64,000 nt of DNA from Micropterix aruncella (lineage: Eukaryota; Arthropoda; Insecta; Lepidoptera; Micropterigidae): the NCBI GenBank assembly GCA_944548615.1, contig OX155963.1, positions 26,359,336 to 26,423,335 of the forward strand, read 5' to 3'. The notes beneath the pieces were generated by a model. It was not told the DNA's origin and searched no databases. It saw only the letters and a list, made by a program, of their open reading frames with translations. Shown here piece by piece: positions 1 through 10,560 of this stretch (position 1 is the first letter of the stretch; each line of letters begins with the position of its first letter). A program made the translations under genes and the position numbers.

Positions 1-119
1 ACGTAAGTTCGATTTTTTGGCGCGTACGAGGTCTCACATATAGATCGACGATAACATAGATTGATCATAAATGAATGTCGCCTTTCTCCCATGGAGTGAA
101 TGCAAAGGACACACAATCC

Positions 120-745
120 GCAGTCTAATTACGCTAACAGCCTATGAGAGTCCGACACTCCGGCACTAGGAAGTGCCACCCAGCGGGCTTCCTCGCGCCC
201 TTACCGCTAGATTCGGGCGGATTTTTCCATCCTCCAGTCCGGCCATAGATTCAAGGTCGCTTGCGCGGCCTCTCTCTTGCGGTAATTCATATAATAAAAT
301 TTGTCTCGGATCCGTGGCGCCCTTTGCCCGTCAAACTCACTCGGGATCGGGTGGTCGGCGAATCGTTTCAAAACATAGATGTTAACAGGTCAAAAGCTAC
401 CCTCCGCTTCTTAGGAAACGTACGTCTGCAGACTACATCGGCCATTCGCCGGATTGCTCACGCGATTGTCTAACACAGCACTATGCACAAATCCCAACTA
501 TCTACGACTGCAGGCTGCAGCCGCAGGCAGAGTTCAGAGCGGCCCTTCCAGGTTAAGTCCCTCTTCGAGGAGGCTACCGGATGGGAGCTAACCCGTGAGT
601 TGGGCCGACCTAAGGAAGCACAGACTTGCCTACAGACTGAACCTAAGCTCTACTACAGGGGCCGGCAAGTAATTTGGTGGGCAAGTGAAGTCCGGATACG
701 GTTGAATTTTTTAATCGAGGTCCATAAAAACTCCTAATACTTACT
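120..745 (+). repeat. Interspersed repeat, LINE 3'-region-like
   Basis: This stretch matches, in the opposite orientation, the repeat at 44654-45400. Shared blocks include CGGGATCGGGTGGTC followed by an ATCGTTTCAA-like block, and a block ending CCGTGAGTTGGGC. It finishes in a (TTAC)n-like run at about 739-762, as many LINE 3' ends do. Short ORFs across it have no recognisable domain. Assignment to a LINE 3' UTR is an inference from the tail and the two dispersed copies. Confidence 0.55.
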
Positions 746-762
746 TACTTACTTACATACTT

Positions 763-2298
763 AATAAACACATCACTTTGATTCGTTTGAGTACCTAATT
801 ATATAAGTTTCATTGAATATAAAACACAATAGGTATGTATTCTTTAAAATACACACATATGATACAACACATACATACCATCACGCCTGTCTCACAGAGA
901 GGTAGGCAGAGAGGACAGCGTACAACTTCCCACGATCCATAAATATATTTCTAGCTTCAACCACATCCATACATCTCTTCATAATAAAAATTTATTCGAG
1001 AAATTACACCTGTGGCCAGTTGGAACGTCATCCTACATTTGCGATATTTTAAAAAGGGAACAATTTGCAAGGTTTTTATTAAGGACTTTGCGTATTTTAG
1101 ATGATAATGATCATTAAATTGCATAGATAGGTAAGTTATTTAACAATATTTGGCGGTACAAGTTTCAAACTTCCGCGGACCGGATCCGGATCGCAGTCCG
1201 CCTGTTGTCGACCGAGGCTCTACTATGCATAAATATATTTTTTCAGTGTTATCCGCACGACAAGATGATGAAGATATTATTTGTCAGATAGATCTGTACA
1301 TCACTTTGACGGGCTTTTTGATATTTTCTATTCAATATTTTTATAAGAAAGTTGGTTTAAAATAAAATACCTTCGTCAATAAAATATTTAGGTACCATTA
1401 TTATATTTTAGACGAAATACCTTTGTAGCTTTTTTCACTCAACTTAAATCGTCTGAGTGCGAATCAGACTTGATTGAACTTATGACTGGCGTCCCACAAT
1501 AATGTATCCTATCCCCTCTGCTCCTTTCTAACTTCAATAAGCCGATAGCGACTACCTCTCTCAAACCGTGAAAAAATTACATTTTGTAATCAAATTTTAA
1601 GTAGCTCCCGATTAATCTTGTAGCGAATTTCTTAGTCTTTAGTACTATGATACACAATTTCAACATATTGATTTTGGTCATAAAAAAATAAATAAAATCT
1701 AAATGTGTCATTCGCGATTTCAGAAGAATAGTATGTACACCCAAATAATTACTTACAAGCTAATTGTAATATACCGTTTGAATCTGCGATTTTTTTTCAC
1801 GTCTAATAAGCCATCGCAGTCTGAGCACATTTTTGACTTTTTTGACTTTTATTTCTGTTTTTTTTTTATTTTGGTGCTAAATACCAAAAAAGGACATATT
1901 TTTAATATTTTCATTCTTAAGTCAGAAGAAAATCATTTTTAAACTGTAAATTGTAAGTTGCCAGGTGTCCGGTTTTCCTCCGAACAAACAGGTTTTGTTT
2001 TCTTTATGACGGTCGGTCAAGAAAATCTTAGCAAACCAAACAATGAAAAATCATGTAATATCTAGCGCTTGCGCTTGCGCCGACAACCAACAAATAGGAA
2101 CTAATAACAATCTTAGTTCCTAGCCTATGCTGGATCAATTGATTGAGTTATGGTCATTACTCTATGAAAACGGCAAACCCACCTAAAAACATTTATGATG
2201 AACTGGCTGCACTTGGCAGTGTTTTCCTTCACTTGAAGCCAACTCCCTTAATATGTGGTGATTTTTTGAAAATAATGAAGCAGCACCAAATTTGTTGA
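763..2298. other. Gene-free AT-rich stretch
   Basis: I see no gene here. Positions 880-1000 hold a repeat-like block with CATCACGCCTG and GAGGTAGGCAGAGA motifs, which I associate with dispersed repeats of Lepidoptera. Positions 1036-1100 resemble an arm of the foldback family at 21826-23025 (GCGATATTTTAAAAA, then GACTTTGC). The rest is unremarkable. Confidence 0.5.
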
Positions 2299-2676
2299 AA
2301 ATTGTTCAGTATGTGTGTAGTGTTCATATATCTATTATGCTTTTGTGGAAAGATTTTTTAGTACGGTAAATGTGTGGACATACGAAAGAAATCGTCTCGC
2401 AGTGAACACGTTAAACGTGATTTGTGCGTTTTCTTCAAAGATGCCATCTCAGGCAATAAACCTTTAATAACTGCCCTACTTATACGAAAATTGTTCAGTA
2501 TGTGTGTAGTGTTCATATATCTATTATGCTTTTGTGGAAAGATTTTTTAGTACGGTAAATAGATGGACATACGAAAGAAATCGTCTCGCAGTGAACACGT
2601 TAAACGTGATTTGTTCGTTTTCTTCAAAGATGCCATCTCAGGCAATAAACCTTTAATAACTGCCCTACTTATACGA
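2299..2676. repeat. 189-bp tandem duplication
   Basis: Two near-identical copies lie head to tail with a period of 189 bp; for example TTGTTCAGTATGTGTG starts at 2302 and again at 2491. They differ at only a few positions (GTGTGGACAT against AGATGGACAT, and TTTGTGCG against TTTGTTCG). The second copy runs into a segment (2677-2850) that reappears at about 32926-33080, so the block probably comes from a dispersed element of unknown class. Confidence 0.85.
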
Positions 2677-2848
2677 ACGTACGTGATACGTCCGTTATAT
2701 TATCGTCCGAACGCAACAAGCAGTATAATTAAGTACGAGTACAAAAACGACAAAAATAAAAATAAAAACCCGAAACCCACAAAGCGTACGTGATATGTCA
2801 AACTGTTCCTACGATTTTAAATACAAAAAAAGGTAATAAATTGGTCTA

Positions 2849-3850
2849 TTGTGCAAAAAAAATTGTCTGGTATATTATTATATTGCCCTAGTGGTCTCTA
2901 TTCCTAAAGGCTCATCCAGCAATACTACTCAAAGTTATCGGCCGATCTCCATTCTCCCGGTGCTTGCTAAAGCAATAGAGCGGCTGGTTTATAACCAGCT
3001 TCTTCGTTATGTCACTGACAAGAATCTTATTAACCCTTTTCAATCCGGATTTCGCCTCAGTCACAGCACGACTACTGCTCTAGTCCAAGTTGCCGATGAT
3101 GTTCGCCAAGCCATGGATAAACGACAACTAACTCTACTCGTTCTTTTAGATTTTAGTAGCGCCTTTAATTCTGTAGATTATGACTTACTCCTTGCCCGAT
3201 TAGAATCCCTTAATTTTTCTCTCCCTGTGGTCAACTGGTTCAAGGTCGGCACCATGTGAAGGGTAATAAGACCAAATCTCCAACATTCTACCACAAGTCG
3301 CCGCTGTACCTTAAGGTAGCGCCTTATCACCACTGCTCTTCTCTCTTTTTATTAATTCCTTGTCTAATTCTCTTCATGCAAAATATCATCTTTATGCCGT
3401 CGACGTCCAGATCGATTCACACTTTCAGCCACATTTGGCTACACTCTACTCGCGATTGCTGTTTCAATATCAATATTGAAACAGCAATCGCGGCAGTTAA
3501 CGCTGACTTAAATACCATATCAGGGTGGTCTAAATGTCATGGCTTGCTCCTAAATCCCTCTAAAACACAAGCGATCATCATCGGTAGCAGGTTCTACACC
3601 TCGGGGATCGACATGCACTCCATAACAAATATATGTATTGAGAAGGAGGAGATTCCTTATAGCATGCAGGTGAAGAACCTTGGTGTCTGGTGTAAAGAGA
3701 CAATCTGTCTATCTTTGCTTCTTCCACTTCTTCATTATGGCGACGCCGCCTTCCTTAATCTGACAGAAGAGCTGGCCACCAAGGTGGAAAGGCCACAGAA
3801 CGTCCAACGTACTAAATATGTTATTAACTCAAGCTATAGGTTAGCTGATA
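2849..3850 (+). pseudogene. LINE reverse transcriptase fragment (jockey/CR1 group), broken
   Basis: Frame 2849-3259 encodes a typical non-LTR reverse transcriptase segment: a PKGSS block, SYRPISILPVLAKAIERLVY, FQSGFRLSHST and LDFSSAFNSVDYDLL. The frame then breaks. A degenerate YADD-like region lies near 3390-3410, and the thumb (NTISGWSKCHGLLLNPSKTQ) resumes in the 3256-3960 frame. The connection near 3700 is deleted, and C-terminal sequence (LHYGDAAFLNLTEELATKVE) follows. No endonuclease is present, so this is an old truncated copy with several frameshifts and a 42-bp palindrome (3451-3492) inside it. Confidence 0.85.
3451..3492. repeat. Perfect 20-bp-arm palindrome
   Basis: CGCGATTGCTGTTTCAATAT is followed by a 2-nt spacer and its exact reverse complement. 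The right arm is in frame with the LINE thumb region (ETAIAAVNADL), so the left arm appears to be a templated inverted copy of coding sequence. Confidence 0.95.
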
Positions 3851-4202
3851 GACATTGCTGCAAGGCATTAAGCTCGCATTTTTTATTTAAAATAAAGGTT
3901 TTTTTATTATATTATATTATATACCTACTGTCTGATATATGGTATAGTATCATATTGTAAACAGGTAAGAAATCTAATGAAAAAGCTCAACAATTTTTTA
4001 CCTATTTTTTGAACAGTGGCATAAAATGCTAAATATATAAAAAAACAGATTAACTGTTAATTTAGCATTCGATTCCATTTAGTGGAAAATCAGCTACCTA
4101 CTACATAATTACTGACTTCGAGTAAATCACTTAATGAAAAAAAAACATGTCCGGTTTTATCATAGGGATAGAATAGAGCTCGCAAGTGCGAAGGTGGACT
4201 AT

Positions 4203-4770
4203 GAGTGAATGTGTTCGCGGAATTAAACAAGATAGCTGCATATGAGACCCCCTCTATCCTTGTCTAGTTGCGCATGCGCGTTTATTCATAGAATAGCAGA
4301 CTTATGGCGTCGAATCGTTGCCATAGTTACGTATACGCGTTGCCATAGTGATATATTTACATGTGTCCCGTGCATGCGCGACTAAACAAGGATAGAAGGA
4401 GTACTATTAAATAATATGTAATACCTTAAATAATATGATAGTTTTTAAAATGTAAATATTCTTCTGATGAAAAATAAAGGTTTCACGGGGTTGGTAGAGG
4501 GGGTAGAAACCCGGAGAATCTTCTTCCATGTCTCCGTTCGTTCACCCCTCACGCGCTACCCTTCCGGTACGCGTGAGGTTGTCGTTGAACGACATCCTGG
4601 GCAGATAAAACGAGCCATGTCGTTATAACTGCCCGGGTGGTGGGCGGGGTTTCTGGGTTTCTTCCCCCGCTTGCCACCGCGTAATCATATAACATTTAAA
4701 AAAAAGAGGGAGTACTATATGCTGCTGTCCCTTTCTACTAGGCTGAAGCTGGTCGCGCGGTCTATAAGTA
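4203..4770. mobile_element. MITE, family A (copy 1), interrupted
   Basis: The inverted ends pair CCCCCTCTATCCTTGTCTAG (about 4249) with an ACAAGGATAGAAGGAGTACT-type right end (about 4385-4404). The interior GTTGCCATAG and ATGCGCG blocks are shared with copies at 53349-53625 and 53636-54200. The right end is split by the insertion at 4407-4708 and resumes at 4709 with GGAGTACTATATGCTGCTGT. The outer limits are approximate. Confidence 0.7.
4407..4708 (+). mobile_element. Retroposed insert (SINE or LINE 3' fragment) with 9-bp TSD
   Basis: The 302-bp insert is flanked by GGAGTACTA at 4398-4406 and 4709-4717 and ends in an A-rich tail (4697-4705). This is the signature of target-primed retrotransposition. 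The interior is GC-richer than its surroundings (4490-4680). I do not recognise the family and cannot identify Pol III boxes with certainty. Confidence 0.75.
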
Positions 4771-5997
4771 CTTACAAGACTCTGGTTTTTTCCCTACCAC
4801 ATCTGGCAACCCTAATTGTAATATTACTGAATTGCTTTCAATTTAATTAAATAATATATTTAAAGAAAAGTTTCATCGATCGACTAAGCGCCACTGTATG
4901 TCTTGGCTGCTCATTTTCTGCATCTAATTAAATCACGAATGCTGCTATTTTACAGAGTTCAGCCACCGCTATTTAAGCCATCGCTAGGTAAAGCTCCGGC
5001 GCGAGCGCAGCGGCCAGCTTCTTTTTTTCACTTTACGATCCGCGCCATAAATCCGTAAACGAGAATCGGCTTTCTGCTATTATCACCATCGTTATAAACA
5101 GATACTCAACGAGGCGAACCCGGGTTACCGTTCGCTAACTCCTATTGCTGTAAAATCGCGGATATACCGCCTGCTAACTAAAGAAGTTAACTTAGTATAC
5201 TTGGGCTATTGATGGAGTAATATGAAGGAAATTGACCATTTCCGATGGTTTCCAAAGCCTGCGCAACAGAACTAGGGCACAAGAAGCTCGTGATGAATTA
5301 GCCTGGAGATCAATCTTCAGAACTGACGTTACGAGTCCAAAAAATAAATACATATTATTATATACAAAAAATAAAGACAGTCGGAATGGAAATATTTATA
5401 GATAGATGACTGAAAATCCCTTGTTGAGAGAAGAATTAAGAGCGTGTTAGCATTTTTCATGCGTAAATCAAGAACTTGGGAGTTTATGAAGTGATTTTGG
5501 TCACATAATTAATCGGTTTAGCTTCTTTTGACTTCAGTCATCGTAAACACCATATATATTTATTTTATCTCTACTGGATAATTATTATAAAATTGGATAA
5601 TTGACTTAGTAAACAGTGGATTTCGAAAGCGCGATTTCTAGATGACGCGCAAAGACTCAATTTTGAAGTAATATTACACCAATTATTATTACTAGGTAAG
5701 AAGGTAGGAAATATTAGTATGAAGGAACATATCGTGAAATTTAAAACGTATTAAGAAAAGTTCGACTTTAAAATCATAAACTTGTATTTTTATCACGTCT
5801 AAGAAAGTCAATAATCTAGAAATCGACTACAAGAAAATACGTTATATCTCATAATCTAGAAGTCATTTGACAACATAAATAATTTTATACGTAAGAAGAA
5901 AGATTGTACTATAAATGTGTAAAAAAGAAAAAATATCCGTCTTCATCTTTTATTGTAATAATTTTTCAAAGTAAGTATAAAATCGTGTGCCTTGAAC
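4771..5997. other. Gene-free stretch
   Basis: The sequence is mostly AT-rich with no ORF showing a recognisable domain. A short GC-richer patch lies at about 4985-5060. I see nothing else. Confidence 0.5.
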
Positions 5998-6154
5998 GGT
6001 CTAAAATCCATCATTCAGTGCCCGGCGTCCGTCCCGAACGGTCGCCTGCTCCGCTCCGCCGCCCGCGCTGAATATTGCCGCCGCGAGTCGACCGTCGAGC
6101 GCCGTCTCCGGTCCTCGCCGTGAATTTCGTGCCGTCGAGTATCTCCGGTTCGAA

Positions 6155-7796
6155 ATGCAGTCTGCTGCCAACTCTGCCGTAGCTGCTGCCGCCCCGCACA
6201 GCCCACCAGTGACTAGGGGCCTGGACATGCCGCTCATTCCGATCGCGACACCGAGGAAACGCGTGAGAGACCCCGCGTCTCCAGAAGATGAGCGGCAGAG
6301 GGAGTCGCAGCGCCGCCGAGCCGACTCCCCTGACTCCTTCGTCGATCATCAACAGATCTTCGACTCGCCGGAACCCTCGGACTCCGAAGACGTGCCTACC
6401 TACGCCCAACTAGCGGCTAGGAAAAGCCCGACGCCGTGCCGCAGCGCCGCAGCACCATCACCACAGCCGCCAGCGCCGCTTCTGCCGAAGCAGGCGCCGC
6501 GCCCCCGACCCATTGTCGTGGACAAGCTCGATAGGTGGCCCGACCACCTGAAGGCTCTCCGCACGAAGTTGGGGCGCGCGCCGAACGTCGCACCGCTCGG
6601 ACGCGGCGGTGGCCTCAGATTCCGCCCGGCCGACGACGCAGAGTACCGCGTCGTCCAGGCCTACCTTCACACCCTTGGCAGCTCGGTGGCGTGGCACACC
6701 TACACGCCGCCGATAGAAAAGGACGCCAAGATAGCCATTCGGGGCCTCCCGGCTAACACGACCCAGCAGGAGGTCATCGAAGGGCTGGCGGCCAAAGACA
6801 TCGAAGCGACGTACGCGCGCCTGATCCATGGAGGGCGGCGCGCGCTTTTCTTCGTTGTCATTCGGAAGAACGTGGGCTGGCGCAAGGTATTCAGTCTCCC
6901 GGACATCTGGTACCTGCCAGTCACCATCGAGAGTTGGAGAGGCCGGAACGGGCCCAAACAATGCCACCGATGCCAAAAATTCCGGCACAGCAGTCATAAC
7001 TGCCACCGGCCGCAGGTATGCGTCTGTTGCGGCGAGGAGCACGCTGCCAAAGACTGCCCTCGGCCGAAGACCGCCCGTGCAACCTGCGGAAACTGCGGGC
7101 AGGAGCACCCAGCCAACAACCGGCGCTGCCCCAGTTTCCTAGCGGAAATCCGCCAGACGACGCGGAAGCAACAGGGTGCTCCGCGTGCAGCAGCCACCGC
7201 TCCTCCGCGAGCCACACCGCGAAGCGCCTCACCGGGCGCCTCGACCGCCGCCGCGCCTTCGTCGCCTCCTCCACGCCCAGCGCCGAGGAAGACGCAGGCG
7301 AAGTCTCAGCCTGCCGCCGCCCCTACGGAGCCCTTGTCGTGGAGGAAAAAGCCGGCGCCGCCGGCCACTCCACCAGCCAGCTGTGGAGAGGAAGAACCGG
7401 CGACGCCGCTCGAAGCCACTGCAGCAGCAGTCAACAGGGCCCCGTCCGCAGCAGGAGGAGGGGATGGAGGTCGAGGCGACCGCCCAGTCCACCAGCTCCC
7501 AAACGCCCACAGCAACCACAGCGTCCGCATGCACGCAAACGGACGAAGAAAGTGCGACTACACCACCCCCACAACCCCAGCCAGAAAAACCAGAATATCC
7601 AGAATACCTGGACGAGATGCGCTGTCTCGAGAGCGACGAGCTGGTCTTGTTGAACGTAATTCAGCTGCTGGAACTCGTTCGCGCGTGCCAAATCGGCACG
7701 AAGGAGGAGAACACCATGCTGCTGAATGCGTGCCTTCAAACAGACCTGCCTCGTGCCTCGAGAGTAGCATACATATTGAAGTCTGCCTCAGGGTGA
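6155..7796 (+). pseudogene. Jockey-clade ORF1 (gag-like nucleic-acid-binding protein), one frameshift
   Basis: ORF1 proteins of jockey-clade LINEs bind element RNA and form the ribonucleoprotein. The Ala/Pro/Arg-rich N-terminal part (residues 1 to about 150) is followed by a fold with IAIRGLPANTTQQEVIEGL, as in the PRE_C2HC region. Three zinc knuckles follow near residues 270-330: CHRCQKFRHSSHNC, CVCCGEEHAAKDC and CGNCGQEHPANNRRC. The 6155 frame is convincing to about position 7440. From about 7460 the natural C-terminus (MEVEATAQSTSSQT, ending LQTDLPRASRVAYI) lies in the other frame and stops at 7796. A one-base shift therefore falls in the purine run near 7450-7465. It is much GC-richer than its surroundings. 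It is not a host gene. Confidence 0.85.
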
Positions 7797-7935
7797 ACAG
7801 CCCTGAGACGCCATACTCATGAAAGCCGGGCCTATGGGCCCGATTCAAGAGAAGCCCCACGAAAAGGCAAAAGGCCTAGTGGTAGACGTCACAGGCCGTT
7901 CTAAATGGCCTGTCGACTGATTTCGTTGATTCGTT
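7797..7935 (+). other. 3' untranslated end of the ORF1-only element
   Basis: Sequence from the ORF1 stop to the TSD. It shares an ordered set of blocks (GTCACAGGCC, then GGCCTGTCGAC, then GATTT/GATT repeats) with 10300-10360, the end of a separate LINE insertion. This supports recognition by the same reverse transcriptase. Confidence 0.65.
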
Positions 7936-7946
7936 GGTCTAAAATC

Positions 7947-9030
7947 ATTCTCGCTCTGGCGCTCGTCGACGCAGGATCTATGTCGGTTGATCTCCCACCA
8001 CCGCGCAAGTGCCGCGCGTAATATTTACGTAAATTATAGTGCGACTAAATAATTGTTATCCCTAAGTATTTTGTATTTTATTTATGAATCTGAACGAGGC
8101 TATTCATTTAAGCAATATTTTGATTAATAGTGGACTAAGCTTATAACAGCTGTACTAAACTTATATTTATTTTCTCTACAAACGTGTTTTGATGCTACTT
8201 ACAGAACATGGGTAGAAATGAATAAAAATATTATTATGGATCAAAGAAATCTGTGATGTCACGAAAATGTAACATGATTAATAATTTGCAGAAGGCAAGA
8301 GAAGCTGCGTAATATCTATTTAATTTTAAACAGGGTGTCAATACATTTGTGTAAGTTATTGTTTTTGTACCAACATAATACTCATAGTCAGGTAAATGAC
8401 AAATCTATTAGCGGTCACCGATCAACCGCAACAGTTTATTTTTACCCGACTACAACAAAGTCAAAAGGAGAGTTATGATTTTAGCAGGCTATGTAAGCAT
8501 GTTTGTATGTATGTATGTATTTAAGTATGTATGTTCATCTGTTCTCTCATATCTTCAAAACTTGACATTGTATTTTGACAATCGAGGTATTGTGAGATTC
8601 GAGACAATAAATGATCTCAAACATTATCAATAATATGGACATGTCTTCGGGATCGGCATATTTTTTTTATTATCTTAGGTTATTGAAAGCCAAATTTTAC
8701 GTAATAGTAAGTGAAACTACGTAATAAGTCAAATAACTACTTAAAACCTAACGATAGTAGATTTTTAATGTAGACACCTAGTTAGTAAATTACCCTTATT
8801 TATCATTATACTAATGTTCCCTGAATTACATTTTTTTTTTAATATGTGATTCGTTAATAATCTATGTATTGCAATTGTTTGTTTGAAGACTTGCATTAGC
8901 TAAACCAATTTCAATAGATCTTGTAATGTCTCAGAAGTTGGGGTTATCATTTTTACGTAACTATTTAGAGTAACTATTAAATAATAATTGTCAGTAAGTC
9001 AATAATTACTTAATTAGAGTACACAGAGAA
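7947..9030. other. Gene-free AT-rich stretch
   Basis: No gene is seen. A (TATG)n microsatellite-like run lies at about 8500-8530. The rest is ordinary AT-rich sequence. Confidence 0.5.
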
Positions 9031-9119
9031 ATTACAAAATGGTCATTAGTGATGGTATAAAATGACCGTGATGTCCAAATCATTATTATTTATACCATCA
9101 CTAACGACCATTTTGTAAT
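9031..9119. repeat. Long hairpin, 31-bp arms
   Basis: The arms at 9031-9061 (ATTACAAAATGGTCATTAGT...) and 9089-9119 are reverse complements with one mismatch in 31, around a 27-nt loop. It sits just upstream of the pogo-like transposase remnant and could be its terminal structure or a small foldback. Confidence 0.9.
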
Positions 9120-9149
9120 CCATTTTGTTTTTTCTTTCAGATGCATTTT

Positions 9150-10560
9150 TCTTTTTCTGCAACCGTAAAAGGAAGACGGCAATAGGTCTACACGACGAAA
9201 AATCTATGAGAGGCCATTGGACTGGTTGAAAAGGAATAAGTTTCAGAAAACGGGTGAAGTGAAAAACGTGAAGCATGCGACACTTCATAGATACGTCAAG
9301 ACGAAATAAAGTATGCAGTTGAAAACAAAACGTGTTACTCCGAAATACGCTTCACGCGTAGTATTTTCAGCGGATACAGAAGGTGCGCTTAAAAAGTACT
9401 TGGTCACATGTTCCAAAATGTGTTACGGACTAGACACAATAGAGACAAGGAAACTTGCATACGAGCTAGCCAATCATCACAAACTGACTATACCTCAAAA
9501 CTGGAAAGATCACAAAATGGCTGGCATCGATTGGCTCTACGGTTACCGTAAAAGACACCCCGAATTGACGTTGAGAAAGCCGGAGCCTTGTAGTCTTTCC
9601 AGGGCGACATCATTTAATAAACACAATGTAAAAACGTTCTTGGATAACCTTGAAGACGTTATAAAGCGTCATTCAGGATTTGCCGACGGCACAAGGGTCT
9701 TTAAATTAGACGAAACTGCTAATACTGTGCAGAAGCCAAAGAAAGTCATTGCAACTAAAGGTTCAAAACAACTAAATAAAGTCACAAGCAGCGATCGAGG
9801 GACCCTAGTAACGACTTGTTGTATAATATCAGCAACGGGAGCAGCAATGCCACCAGCAATGGTATTCCCTAGAAAAAAAATTCAGCCGCACATGCTTAAC
9901 AAAGCTTCTGCAGGTACACTAGGCCTCGCCCAGCCCACGGGCTAGATGAACTCAGAATTGTTTCCACAAGTGATAACAAACTTTGTAAGAGTTACTGGCT
10001 CAACAAAGGAAAACCCTTGTCTTTTAATTTTGGACAATCATGAGAGTCATTTGGCCTCACAAGCATTGAACATTGCGAAGGATAATGGTGTCACTATTTG
10101 ACGATCCCAAATTCACACCAGGCCACCAGATGTCCGGAAGCCGTACCCGCGCAGTCTGCTTGATTAGCGGACCACCAGCGCGGGTATCGCAGCACAGCAG
10201 TCTTGCCACAGAAGATGCCATATACCCACTACCGTCTCAATCCTTCACGATAAGTTGCCTAAGCACCTAACAATGAGTCTTGCCGTAGGGCGAAAAGCCC
10301 TGCGAAGATGTCACGGGCCTCTAGCAAGGCCCGTCAACAGATATTTGATTGATTGATTGATTGACGATCTCATTGCATATAAGCGCAAAGCTACAACTGC
10401 TAGACATTTTACAACGGAACAGCAGATTCATGGATGCTAAGAAACCACGGAGTACTACTGACTATTTACAACGTATCAGAAATACTGGGAGTGGCATTTG
10501 AGAAAGCAATGACGCCAAGAAACATAAAATCGGGATTCCGAAAGACCGGGATATTCCCCT
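9150..10560 (+). pseudogene. Pogo-like transposase (DDE_1), broken and interrupted
   Basis: A decayed Tc1/mariner-superfamily pogo-type transposase. A CENP-B/psq-like helix remnant (HATLHRYVKTK) lies at about 9270-9306. The main frame 9313-9945 has the core with first catalytic Asp in RVFKLDETAN. A TAG at 9943-9945 stands where this family usually has Trp, and the same frame continues from 9946 with LLILDNHESHL (second Asp). A LINE 3' end (10107-10360) then interrupts the gene. Coding sequence resumes at 10361 with SLHISAKLQLLDI (probable third Asp) and ends near the GFRKTGIFPFD motif at about 10540-10560. There is also a small indel at the interruption. No autonomous function is expected. 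Confidence 0.85.
10107..10360 (+). mobile_element. 5'-truncated LINE 3' end with 9-bp TSD
   Basis: The insert is flanked by TTGACGATC at 10098-10106 and 10361-10369 and ends in a (GATT)n tail at 10346-10360. It interrupts the pogo-like transposase between its second and third catalytic blocks. Its 3' blocks resemble the terminus of the ORF1-only jockey element at 7797-7935. Confidence 0.85.

Larger units (their letters stand above)
6009..7935 (+). mobile_element. ORF1-only jockey-type non-LTR element with 11-bp TSD
   Basis: The 1,927-bp element lies between exact direct repeats GGTCTAAAATC at 5998-6008 and 7936-7946. It starts CATCATTCAGTG, resembling the TCAGT initiator found at the 5' end of arthropod LINEs. 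It then has a GC-rich leader, one gag-like ORF1, and a short 3' region ending in GATTTCGTTGATTCGTT. No endonuclease or reverse transcriptase sequence is present between the ORF1 stop (7794-7796) and the 3' end. The 3' end resembles the independent insertion at 10107-10360. A TSD at both true ends means the element inserted in this short form, or lost ORF2 internally without losing its termini. Confidence 0.85.

Noticed and set aside
6011..6409. Minus-strand and alternative-frame ORFs across 6000-7860
   Set aside because: Shadows of the GC-rich jockey ORF1; no domains.
9313..9945. Domesticated pogo-derived host gene
   Set aside because: The frame has a nonsense codon, an interrupting LINE end and lost HTH continuity; no sign of preserved coding.
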